Assembly (NCBI RefSeq): GCF_001624695.1
Contig: NZ_JSEP01000006.1
Span: 215,691 to 279,690 of the forward strand
Reading direction: 5' to 3'
From: Labrenzia sp. OB1
Lineage (GTDB): Bacteria; Pseudomonadota; Alphaproteobacteria; Rhizobiales; Stappiaceae
DNA length: 64,000 nucleotides
Shown here: in pieces, positions 16,919 through 25,111 of the stretch
Layout: every line of letters starts with the position of its first letter
How positions within the stretch are numbered: position 1 is the stretch's first letter
Program-made: the position numbers and the translations under genes
Notes under the pieces: generated by a model
Told to the model about the DNA's origin: nothing
What the model saw: the letters and a program-made list of their open reading frames with translations, nothing else
Databases searched by the model: none

Positions 16919-18802
16919 ATGTTGCAAATTACAGATGTCACCTTCCGGATCGGGGACCGTCTCCTGATCGAAAACGCCAGCGTCACATTGCCCGGCAAGG
17001 CCAAAACCGGCCTCGTGGGACGAAACGGTGCGGGCAAATCCACCCTTTTCAAAATTGTCACCGGCGATCTGTCCACCGAGACCGGCTCGGTTCAGATCCC
17101 CAAACGTGCCCGGATCGGCCAGGTCGCCCAGGAAGCGCCCGGCACCGAAGAAACGCTGATGGAAGTGGTGCTTGCCGCCGACAAGGAGCGCAGCCGTCTG
17201 CTCGCGGACGCCGAAACGGAAACAGATCCGAACAAGATCGCCGAGATCCACATCCGCCTTGCCGATATCGATGCGCATACCGCCGAAGCACGCGCGGGGA
17301 CGATCCTGTCCGGCCTCGGCTTCGATGCCGAAGCCCAGCAACGGCCCTGCTCGTCCTTCTCCGGCGGCTGGCGCATGCGCGTGGCGCTGGCGGCGGTGCT
17401 GTTTTCCGAACCCGACCTGCTGCTGCTTGACGAGCCGACCAACTATCTCGATCTGGAAGGTACACTGTGGCTTGAAAACTACGTTGCCCGTTATCCGCAC
17501 CAGGTGCTGCTGATTTCCCACGACCGGGACCTTCTCAACAACGCCGTCGACAGCATCGTGCATCTGGAAGGCGGTAAGCTGACCTACTATACGGGCGGAT
17601 ACGACAGTTTCGACCGTCAGCGGCGCGAAGCGTTGATCCTTGCTGGAAAAGCCAAGGAAAAGCAGGACGCCCAGCGCAAGCATATGCAGGCGTTCGTCGA
17701 CAGGTTCCGCTACAAGGCCAGCAAGGCCCGGCAGGCCCAGTCCCGGCTCAAGATGCTTGAGAAGATGCAGCCGATCGCAGCCCTGACGGAGGGAAGCAGC
17801 AAGCCGATCCATTTTCCAAACCCCGAACAGCAGCTTGCGCCACCTATCCTGAAGCTCGAGGACGTTTCGACCGGCTACGGCGAGACGAAAATCCTCTCCC
17901 GGCTGACACTCAATATCGATACGGACGACCGGATCGCGCTGCTGGGGGCCAACGGCAACGGCAAATCGACATTCGCAAAGCTGATATCCGACCGGCTTGG
18001 CGCGATGAGCGGCGAGATCACCAGGGCGTCAAAGCTCAAGATTGCCTTTTTCGCCCAGCACCAGCTGGACGAACTGAAGCCGGCGGAAAACGCCGTGGCG
18101 CATGTGCGTGCGCTGATGCCGGGTGCGCCGGAGGCAAAGGTACGCGCCAGGGTCGCCCGTTTCGGCCTGCCCACCGACCGGATGGACACCCCGGCGAAAG
18201 ACCTTTCCGGCGGCGAAAAGGCCCGGTTGCTTCTCGGCCTGGCCACATTCGACGGGCCGCATCTGCTTATTCTCGATGAGCCGACCAACCACCTGGATAT
18301 CGACAGCCGTGAAGCGCTGGTGATGGCGCTGAACGAGTTTCAGGGCGCCGTGGTCCTGATCAGCCATGACCGGCATCTTGTGGAAGCCTGCGCCGACCGG
18401 TTGTGGCTGGTGGCCGACGGCAAGGTTGAAGCTTATGACGGCGACATGGAAGACTACCGGCGGCTGATCCTGCAAGGGCCGGAGGCTGCCCGCAAGGCCC
18501 GGGACAGGGCGGCTGAAGAAGCCGAGAAAGCCTCCGCTCAGGAAAAGCGCCGGGGATCGGCTGAAAAGCGCAGCCAGTTGAAACCGCTGAAGCTGAAGAT
18601 CGCCGTCGCCGAAAAGGAAATCGCCCGGCTGCAGGAAAAAATCGCCAAGCTCGACAAGGCTCTCGCCGATCCGGCATTTTTCGCCCTCGATCCGCAGCGG
18701 GCCGCCAAGTTCGCCAAGGAACGCGCCTTTTGCGAAAAGAAACTGGTGAAAACGGAAGAAGAGTGGCTGGAACTCTCCGCCGAGTATGAGGCCGTAGGCT
18801 GA
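16919..18802 (+). CDS. ABC-F family ATPase (ribosome-associated type)
   Basis: A 627-aa soluble protein with two ABC ATPase domains and no membrane segments. Domain 1 has Walker A GRNGAGKST (34-42), signature SSFSGGWRMR and Walker B LLLLDEPTNYLD. The linker (about 225-290) is rich in Lys, Arg and Gln. Domain 2 has GANGNGKST, LSGGEKARLL and LILDEPTNHLD. A Lys/Glu-rich coiled coil forms the last 100 residues (EKEIARLQEKIAKLDKAL). This matches Uup/YheS-like factors that act on ribosomes. The last base of its stop is the first base of the next gene, so the two are coupled. Confidence 0.93.
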   Translation: MLQITDVTFRIGDRLLIENASVTLPGKAKTGLVGRNGAGKSTLFKIVTGDLSTETGSVQIPKRARIGQVAQEAPGTEETLMEVVLAADKERSRLLADAETETDPNKIAEIHIRLADIDAHTAEARAGTILSGLGFDAEAQQRPCSSFSGGWRMRVALAAVLFSEPDLLLLDEPTNYLDLEGTLWLENYVARYPHQVLLISHDRDLLNNAVDSIVHLEGGKLTYYTGGYDSFDRQRREALILAGKAKEKQDAQRKHMQAFVDRFRYKASKARQAQSRLKMLEKMQPIAALTEGSSKPIHFPNPEQQLAPPILKLEDVSTGYGETKILSRLTLNIDTDDRIALLGANGNGKSTFAKLISDRLGAMSGEITRASKLKIAFFAQHQLDELKPAENAVAHVRALMPGAPEAKVRARVARFGLPTDRMDTPAKDLSGGEKARLLLGLATFDGPHLLILDEPTNHLDIDSREALVMALNEFQGAVVLISHDRHLVEACADRLWLVADGKVEAYDGDMEDYRRLILQGPEAARKARDRAAEEAEKASAQEKRRGSAEKRSQLKPLKLKIAVAEKEIARLQEKIAKLDKALADPAFFALDPQRAAKFAKERAFCEKKLVKTEEEWLELSAEYEAVG

Positions 18803-19500
18803 TGGCCGCGATCACCACACTCGGTTTCGACGCCGACGACACTCTCTGGCACACCGAACGAGTTTTCCGGCTAACGGAAGACCGGTTCGCTTCGCTGCTC
18901 GCCGACTATTCGGACAAGAGCCACCTTTCCGAGCGCCTTCTGGCTGCGGAACGGCGCAACGTGCTTCACTACGGCTATGGTTCGAAGAGTTTTACCCTGT
19001 CGATGATCGAGACCGCGATCGAGGTCACGGACGGGCGGGTGCCGGCCGACGTGATTTCGGAGATACTCGAAACCGGGAGGGACATGATCAACCATCCGAT
19101 CGAGCCCCTGCCCCATGTGGAAGAGACACTGAAAGCCGTCGGCAAGGACTATGCGCTTGTGCTGATCACCAAGGGCGACCTGTTCGACCAGGAACGGAAA
19201 GTCACCGCGTCCGGTCTCGATGTCTGTTTTGACGCGATAGAGATCGTTTCTGAAAAGAACGCCGAGACCTACAGAACCCTGTTTTCCCGTCACGGGAGCG
19301 GGCCGACCGAGGCGATGATGGTCGGCAATTCCCTCAAGTCCGACATTCTGCCGGCTCTTGAGGCCGGGGCTTACGGCGTTCATGTGCCTTACGAGATCAC
19401 CTGGGAGCTGGAAGAAGCGGACGAGCCGCAAGGCCAAGACAGGTTCCACCGTGTCGACCACATCGGTAAGGTGCCGCAGCTTTTGGCGCGGCTGAATTAG
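18802..19500 (+). CDS. HAD superfamily hydrolase
   Basis: A 232-aa haloacid-dehalogenase-type phosphatase. Motif I is FDADDTLW (residues 9-16), with the nucleophile Asp and the acid/base Asp two residues on; motif II is LITKGD; motif III Lys is in KVTASGL or SEKNAETY; motif IV is MVGNSLKSDI. A helical cap lies between motifs I and II (about 20-110). The substrate is unknown; small phosphometabolites are usual. It begins in the stop codon of the ABC-F gene (TGATG), so the two form an operon. Confidence 0.9.
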   Translation: MAAITTLGFDADDTLWHTERVFRLTEDRFASLLADYSDKSHLSERLLAAERRNVLHYGYGSKSFTLSMIETAIEVTDGRVPADVISEILETGRDMINHPIEPLPHVEETLKAVGKDYALVLITKGDLFDQERKVTASGLDVCFDAIEIVSEKNAETYRTLFSRHGSGPTEAMMVGNSLKSDILPALEAGAYGVHVPYEITWELEEADEPQGQDRFHRVDHIGKVPQLLARLN

Positions 19501-19515
19501 CGTACACGCGTTAAG

Positions 19516-19908
19516 TCAGTCTTTCCGTTCCACCGGACCGCCCTTTTCCACCCAGTCGGTAAAGCCGTCCTTCAGATGGGCTGACTTGAACCCCATGTCG
19601 TTCAGCGTTGCTACGGTCAGGGCCGAGCGCCAGCCGGAAGCGCAGTGGAAGATGAAACGCCTGTCTTCGCCGAAAATCTCCTTGAAATACGGGCTTTCCG
19701 GATCGACCCAGAATTCCGCCATGCCGCGCGGGCAATGGAAGCTTCCGGGGATGAGACCGGATCTTTGCCGTTCGCGTATGTCGCGGAGGTCGACAAACAC
19801 CACCTGCGGATCACCGTGAAGGGCAATTGCGTCACCGGTCTCGATTTCCTCGATCCGGGCCTTCGCAGATCTCACCAGCTCTTGCGAAGACAGCCTCAGT
19901 CTGTTCAT
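19516..19908 (-). CDS. Rhodanese-like domain protein
   Basis: A 130-aa single-domain rhodanese. VVFVDLRDIRERQRSG (37-52) is the CH2A-like region, HCPRGMAEFW follows, and HCASGWRSAL (about 90-99) is the active-site loop with the sulfur-carrying Cys. It probably moves sulfane sulfur or acts as a sulfur sensor. It is convergent with the HAD gene (15 bp apart) and lies just downstream of holC on the same strand. Confidence 0.9.
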   Translation of the reverse strand: MNRLRLSSQELVRSAKARIEEIETGDAIALHGDPQVVFVDLRDIRERQRSGLIPGSFHCPRGMAEFWVDPESPYFKEIFGEDRRFIFHCASGWRSALTVATLNDMGFKSAHLKDGFTDWVEKGGPVERKD

Positions 19909-19955
19909 GCATTCCTCTCAGATTTCCGTCCAGCCATGATACCGGGTAGCCAGTT

Positions 19956-20408
19956 TCAGGCTTTCTTCTCCCAGCCGCCCGTTTGGGTCTGCTGCCAGTA
20001 GGCGATTTCGAATCCCTCGTTCTTTGCCTCCTTCCAGCGCATCCGGGCTTCCTGCACGGCGTCCTGGTCGTTGCCGTCGAACATGTAGATAGCCCTTGTG
20101 TAGGTTGCCAGCGGCGGCGGCGGCGCACGGTCCACCAGAAAGCGGACCTCCGCGGCGTTGGGATTATCCTGTTCGGCCGTCAGGTAGATCGGCTGATGTT
20201 CGGCGTGGCCATCTGCCTTGGTACCATGGGGCAGGAAGCTGTCATCGGCGAAGGTCCACAAATGCGCATCGAGCGCGCTGCAGCGCTCTTCGGATCCGGT
20301 CTGCACCACGACCTTCCAGTCCCGTTCCAGGCATTTCAGCAACAGTTTTGGCAGCGCCGCCTCGAGCGGTTGGTGCAGCAGGTGATAAAACACGACTTCA
20401 GTTGTCAT
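19956..20408 (-). CDS. holC: DNA polymerase III subunit chi
   Basis: A 150-aa clamp-loader accessory subunit that links the psi subunit to single-stranded DNA-binding protein. Typical text is EVVFYHLLHQPLEAALPKLL, ALDAHLWTFADDSFLPHG, and RAIYMFDGNDQDAVQEARMRWK. Length and order fit alphaproteobacterial HolC. The ATG at 20408 starts the conserved beta strand directly. As in related genomes it lies next to the leucyl aminopeptidase gene, here separated by the small gene at 20681. Confidence 0.93.
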   Translation of the reverse strand: MTTEVVFYHLLHQPLEAALPKLLLKCLERDWKVVVQTGSEERCSALDAHLWTFADDSFLPHGTKADGHAEHQPIYLTAEQDNPNAAEVRFLVDRAPPPPLATYTRAIYMFDGNDQDAVQEARMRWKEAKNEGFEIAYWQQTQTGGWEKKA

Positions 20409-20680
20409 CTACGAAAGCGGAACCTTGTTTCAGTTAAGGCGTTTCCCGCCGGTGCCCGTAAGTTATCCAATGGCAGCGGGGGAAGGTGATGCAGTCATGC
20501 AACAACGAGGACGCCAAATGGATTTGGTGGCACGCGCGGCATGGACAGACAACAAGACTCGTATCATTAACCCTTCGCAAATGTCGATTGGCTAGATTTC
20601 GTCCCGGGGACGATCAATGGATCAGGTGATTTGAGCTGGCGAGCGGTTATTCCGAACCGGCTTAAAAGGGGATTTTGTGA

Positions 20681-20797
20681 ATGCTTGCACGTGTTGTTGT
20701 GTTTTGTGCGTTGGTGGCCGTCGTTGCCGGCGCAACTGTTGGAATGGGGTTTCTGGTCGAACCGGCCACAGCCTGTCAGGCTTACAAGACCTGCTGA
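20681..20797 (+). CDS. 38-aa exported or membrane-anchored peptide, novel
   Basis: A very short gene: basic Arg4, a hydrophobic core (residues 5-25: VVVFCALVAVVAG and following), then VEPATACQAYKTC ending in two cysteines five residues apart. AGGGGA lies about 12 bases before the ATG and a strong rho-independent terminator follows 24 bp after the stop, so it looks like an independent transcription unit. The form is that of a signal peptide plus a tiny Cys-containing tail, or a single-span membrane peptide. I do not recognise a family. Confidence 0.55.
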   Translation: MLARVVVFCALVAVVAGATVGMGFLVEPATACQAYKTC

Positions 20798-20820
20798 ACG
20801 CATCGGTCCAGTACTTCGTT

Positions 20821-20852
20821 AAACCCGTCCTCGTGGCGGGTTTTTCTTTTTT
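20821..20852 (+). terminator. Rho-independent terminator after the 38-aa gene
   Basis: AACCCG, a short loop and CGGGTT are followed by TTTCTTTTTT on the plus strand. Confidence 0.85.
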
Positions 20853-21013
20853 ACGAGCCTCCCCCATCTGACTTGAAGCGACCGGGCGCCCTTCGGCACT
20901 CAGGTCCTGCCTTCCCTCTCCTTCTCCGGGTCATGCCCTTAAAGTTTTCCGGCTTCACGGCTCGGCCCCGTCCTGTGGAAACCAAGGTCGCCTGAGCGGC
21001 TATGATCCTGTTC

Positions 21014-21052
21014 AAAAAAAGGGCGCGTCCTGCCGGAACACGCCCCTTTTGA
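21014..21052 (-). terminator. Rho-independent terminator of pepA
   Basis: On the minus strand GGGGCGTGTTCC pairs with the following GGACGCGCCC and is followed by seven T. It begins 24 bp past the pepA stop. Confidence 0.85.
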
Positions 21053-21075
21053 TTTTCTTCGGTCGGCCCTGACGA

Positions 21076-22575
21076 TCAGCCCTCGTAGTGATCTTCCACG
21101 AGTTGGTTCAAGAGGCGCACACCGTAGCCGGACGCCCAGCTCTGGCAAATTTCGTCCTTCGGCGCGCCAAAGGCCGTTCCTGCGATGTCCAGATGCGCCC
21201 AGGGCACGTCATTGGCAAAACGCTGAAGGAATTGCGCCGCCGTGATCGAACCGGCCCAGCGGCCGCCCGTGTTCTTCACATCCGCGTTGGGCGTGTCGAT
21301 GATCTTGTCGTAGTCGCTTGACAACGGCAGCCGCCAGAGAGGTTCGCCGCTCGCCTGTGACGAGGCCAGCAGCTTGTCGGCCAGATCGTCGTTGTTGGAG
21401 AACAGTCCCGCATTCTGGTTGCCGAGTGCGACAAGCACCGCACCCGTGAGGGTTGCCAGATCAATCATGATGGCCGGCTTGTATTTCTGCTGGGTGTACC
21501 ATAGTGCGTCGGCCAGCACGAGACGACCTTCCGCGTCCGTATTGAGGATTTCGATGGTGGTGCCGGACATGGCCGTGACGATGTCGCCGGGCCGCTGCGC
21601 ATTGCCGTCGGGCATGTTTTCAACAAGACCGATGACGCCGATCACATTGGCCTTGGCCTTGCGGCCGGCGATGGCGTGCATGGCGCCAACGACCGCTGCC
21701 GCCCCGCCCATGTCTCCCTTCATCTCTTCCATGCCTGCGGCGGGCTTGATGGAGATGCCGCCCGTGTCGAAGACGACACCCTTGCCGACCAGAGCCACCG
21801 GCGCGTCGCCTTTCTTGCCGCCGTTCCAACGCATCACCGCCAGACGCGGGGGACGAACAGACCCCTGGGAGACGCCGAGCAGCGCCGCCATCTTCAGCTT
21901 CTTCATTTCCTTTTCGCCGAGCACCTCGACTTCGACGCCCAGCTTTCCGAGCTCTTCCGCCTTTTTGGCGAATTCGACGGGCCCGAGAATGTTTGCAGGT
22001 TCGTTCACCAGATCACGCGCCAGAATCACGCCGTCGGTCACAGCTTCCGCTGAGGCCCAGGCTTTCCTTGCGCCTTTCAGATCCGGAACCGACAATGTGA
22101 GCTTGAGATCCTTGTCCTTGTCGTCGCCTTTTTTCTTCGTCTTGTAGGCGTCGAATGTATAGGAACGCAGCTTGGCGCCCATTGCGAATTCCGCGGCCTC
22201 TTGCGCGGAAAGCGCCGTCCCCTCGGGGGTGTCCAGAAGGACGGTCGCGGCATCCACCCCGGCTTTTTGCAGTTCAGCGAAGACAGCACCGCCGAATGCG
22301 CGCCAGTCGTCTCTGCTCAGGTCGCCAGGCTTGCCGATGCCGAAGACAATCAAACGGTCCAGGCCAAGACCGGCCGGCGCGACCAGATCCAGACTGGATT
22401 TCTTCTGCCCCTTGAAACCGGCGATCCCGGCGGCACGCTGCAATCCCCCCTCAAGACCGGAAACAACCTCACCGGCAACCGCGCCCAGGGCCAGCTCCTC
22501 GCCGGCCAGAATCACGGCCACGCCCTTCTTAGGAGCATCGGCTTTTGAAAATGAGGTTTTCGCAAGTTTGATCAT
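21076..22575 (-). CDS. pepA: Leucyl aminopeptidase (M17)
   Basis: A 499-aa hexameric cytosolic metallo-aminopeptidase that trims N-terminal residues from peptides. The C-terminal catalytic domain carries [16 protein letters not shown] with metal ligands Lys and Asp, [13 protein letters not shown], and [14 protein letters not shown], the M17 signature. The N-terminal domain (1-170) is the usual alpha/beta lobe. Length matches E. coli PepA (503 aa). The ATG at 22575 begins MIKLAKTSF. It has its own terminator and is divergent to lptF. Confidence 0.97.
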   Translation of the reverse strand: MIKLAKTSFSKADAPKKGVAVILAGEELALGAVAGEVVSGLEGGLQRAAGIAGFKGQKKSSLDLVAPAGLGLDRLIVFGIGKPGDLSRDDWRAFGGAVFAELQKAGVDAATVLLDTPEGTALSAQEAAEFAMGAKLRSYTFDAYKTKKKGDDKDKDLKLTLSVPDLKGARKAWASAEAVTDGVILARDLVNEPANILGPVEFAKKAEELGKLGVEVEVLGEKEMKKLKMAALLGVSQGSVRPPRLAVMRWNGGKKGDAPVALVGKGVVFDTGGISIKPAAGMEEMKGDMGGAAAVVGAMHAIAGRKAKANVIGVIGLVENMPDGNAQRPGDIVTAMSGTTIEILNTDAEGRLVLADALWYTQQKYKPAIMIDLATLTGAVLVALGNQNAGLFSNNDDLADKLLASSQASGEPLWRLPLSSDYDKIIDTPNADVKNTGGRWAGSITAAQFLQRFANDVPWAHLDIAGTAFGAPKDEICQSWASGYGVRLLNQLVEDHYEG

Positions 22576-22838
22576 TCGTAGGTCCTATTTGTTGCAGATG
22601 GTTACCCTGTCGGGGAAAGGCGGCTGCAGGTGAAAACCGCCCGGGGCCGCCTAGGGGCAGGCTCCAATGATTGCGATCTTGTCTACAAATCATGGGGTTT
22701 CATCAGCTTTTGGGCAAGTGGGATAAAATTTAATGCAAGTTAACCATTCTTATTCATGGGCCGTTCACCACATTCCGTGTTATTCGGTGATGAGCTGAAT
22801 TATCGTCATGGTTACAAGGGACATGGTCCGGCATCTTT

Positions 22839-24014
22839 ATGAAAACGATCGAACGTTACATCGTCCGCCGGACCGCCTACGCCTTCACGCTCACAATCGC
22901 CGCGATGACGGGTGTCGTGTGGGCAACGCAAGCCCTCCGTCAGCTTGATCTGGTCACGTCGAAAGGCCAGACCATCGTTCAGTTCATCGGAATAACGATT
23001 CTGGCACTGCCCTTTCTGATCGTGATCGTTGCCCCCTTCGCACTGATGATCGCCCTCATTCTGGTACTGAACGCCCTGTCAGGCGATAGCGAGCTTATCG
23101 TCATTGATGCCAGTGGCGGCTCGCGCTTTCTGGTTCTCAAACCCGTCCTCCTGTTTTCGACGGTCGTCATGATGCTGACAGCCGCAATGTCGCTGTATTT
23201 TGCGCCGATGGGCCTTGCCCAGCTCAGAACGGAGATCACCCGGGTACGGGCAGATCTTGTGGCCAACATCGTCAAGCCGGGCCGCTTCATAACCGTGGAG
23301 AACGGCCTGACCTTCCATATCCGCAACCGGTCGGGAAAGGGAACCCTGGACGGGCTCTTGCTGCATGACACACGGGATGAGGAAACCGCATTCACCTATC
23401 AGGCCGATACCGGCCTGATCGTCGAAGCGGCCGACAGGACACTTCTGGTCATGCAAAACGGCACCATCCAGCGCCGCCCCAAGAAACAGGGCGACATCTC
23501 CATCGTCCGCTTCCAGTCCTACGCCTTCGACCTATCCAATCTCATTCCCGAAGCCGGCGAGCCGGTCTACAAGGCGAGTGAACGTACAACGGCCAACCTT
23601 ATGTCGCCGCCGGGCAGTGACGACTATGCCCTCAAGAATCCCGAAAAGCTGACCGCGGAGCTGCATGAACGCTTCAGCCAGCCACTTTACTGTCTTGCCT
23701 TCGGTCTGATTGTCTTCGCTTTTCTCGGAAAGGCCCGCACGACGCGTCATAGCCGGGGCCTGGCGGTCGTCGGAGCGATCTGCGCCTGTGTGCTATTGAG
23801 AACGGCGGGTTTCGGGGTTACGGCAATTTCGGGTAGCTCCACCGCGCTTTTGGGCCTGCTCTACCTTGTTCCCGCCGCCGGATCGGCATTCGCGCTCATG
23901 TCCATCTTCCGCGAACAGCGCGGCTCCGAACCCAAATGGCTGACCTCTCTTCAACTGGCCATTCATGAGCGGGTCGATGCCATAACCGACCGTCTGAAGG
24001 GAGGCCTGGCATAA
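22839..24014 (+). CDS. lptF: LPS export ABC transporter permease LptF
   Basis: A 391-aa inner-membrane permease of the LptB2FG complex, which pulls lipopolysaccharide out of the inner membrane. Three N-terminal spans (about 12-120), a periplasmic beta-jellyroll (about 125-270) and three C-terminal spans (about 285-365) give the YjgP/YjgQ layout. ERYIVRRTAYAF at the N-terminus is typical. The TAA stop shares its last base with the lptG start (TAATG), which means translational coupling. The ATPase gene lptB is not in this window. Confidence 0.96.
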   Translation: MKTIERYIVRRTAYAFTLTIAAMTGVVWATQALRQLDLVTSKGQTIVQFIGITILALPFLIVIVAPFALMIALILVLNALSGDSELIVIDASGGSRFLVLKPVLLFSTVVMMLTAAMSLYFAPMGLAQLRTEITRVRADLVANIVKPGRFITVENGLTFHIRNRSGKGTLDGLLLHDTRDEETAFTYQADTGLIVEAADRTLLVMQNGTIQRRPKKQGDISIVRFQSYAFDLSNLIPEAGEPVYKASERTTANLMSPPGSDDYALKNPEKLTAELHERFSQPLYCLAFGLIVFAFLGKARTTRHSRGLAVVGAICACVLLRTAGFGVTAISGSSTALLGLLYLVPAAGSAFALMSIFREQRGSEPKWLTSLQLAIHERVDAITDRLKGGLA

Positions 24015-25105
24015 TGCTCGGGGGAACCCTTTCGGTCTATTTCTCAGGACGTTTCCTGAAGGCAATCCTCGGCTTGCTCCTGTTCGCTGCTGTCTTGATC
24101 TATTTGTTCGACGTTCTGGAGCTTGTGCGGCGCGGTGGCGACCGCGAAGGCTTTACCGTCCTGCGCGTGGCACTTATTTCCGCCCTGCGCGTGCCGCTGC
24201 TTCTGGAACAGGTAATCCCGTTTACAGTGCTGTTCGGCGCCATCGCGGCCTTCGTGACGTTGAGCCGCGGTCTGGAACTGGTGGTCACCCGGGCTTCCGG
24301 CATTTCCGTCTGGCAGTTTTCCCTGCCCGCGATCATGGTCGGCATCGTGCTCGGCGTGCTCTCCGTGACAGTCTACAATCCCGTTGCCGTCTGGTTTCAG
24401 CAAAAATCGGACGAAGTCGCCACCGGTCTGTTCGGAGCGGAGGAGAGCTTCCTGATGCAAACCTCCAACGACGTGTGGGTTCGCCAGGACGGGCTTGACG
24501 GAGAATCGGTTCTGCTGGCGAAGAAACTTCTGGAAGGCGGCACCCGCCTGGTCGGCGTGACGATCTTCACTTTTGACAAGGATGGCACGTTCCGGGAGCG
24601 GATCGAGTCCGATGAGGCCCGCCTGGGAGACGAGATCTGGTATCTGGATAACGCGATCGTCTACACGACCGAACAGGATCCCCAGACTTATGGCCGTTAT
24701 GAGGTCAGCACGTTTCTGACCGCGACTGAAGTCCGGGAAAGCATCGGTTCCCCCGAATCGATTTCATTCTGGAAACTGCCCCGTTTCATCGAATTGGCCA
24801 GAAACGCAGGGTTACCCGCCTACCGGTACAATCTGCAGTATCAAACCTTGCTGGCAAGACCGCTTCTTTTGGTGGCCATGATTTTGATAGCAGCGGCAGT
24901 TTCCCTTAAAGTTTCGCGGTTTGGCGGTTTGGGGAGCATGATTCTGGGTGGAATCCTTTCCGGGTTCGTGCTTTACGTTCTAACCGAGCTTGCCAAGGAC
25001 TTCGGGGGGGCGGGTATCGTGCCCCCGACAGTGGCTGCGTGGGCGCCTGGAATATTTGGAGTACTAATGGGGTTGACGATTCTCTTGCATCAGGAAGACG
25101 GGTAA
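24014..25105 (+). CDS. lptG: LPS export ABC transporter permease LptG
   Basis: A 363-aa second permease of the LptB2FG complex. It has the YjgP/YjgQ layout: N-terminal spans (LSVYFSGRFLKAILGLLLFAAV and the next two), a periplasmic domain (about 130-265), and C-terminal spans ending in LTILLHQEDG. It starts in the lptF stop codon and ends 6 bp before lptD, so inner- and outer-membrane LPS export components are made from one transcript. Confidence 0.96.
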   Translation: MLGGTLSVYFSGRFLKAILGLLLFAAVLIYLFDVLELVRRGGDREGFTVLRVALISALRVPLLLEQVIPFTVLFGAIAAFVTLSRGLELVVTRASGISVWQFSLPAIMVGIVLGVLSVTVYNPVAVWFQQKSDEVATGLFGAEESFLMQTSNDVWVRQDGLDGESVLLAKKLLEGGTRLVGVTIFTFDKDGTFRERIESDEARLGDEIWYLDNAIVYTTEQDPQTYGRYEVSTFLTATEVRESIGSPESISFWKLPRFIELARNAGLPAYRYNLQYQTLLARPLLLVAMILIAAAVSLKVSRFGGLGSMILGGILSGFVLYVLTELAKDFGGAGIVPPTVAAWAPGIFGVLMGLTILLHQEDG

Positions 25106-25111
25106 AGGTCT

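Noticed and set aside
15827..17812. 661-codon minus-strand frame across the DUF4344 and ABC-F genes
   Set aside because: It spans two unrelated plus-strand genes with clear motifs, so it is a shadow frame.
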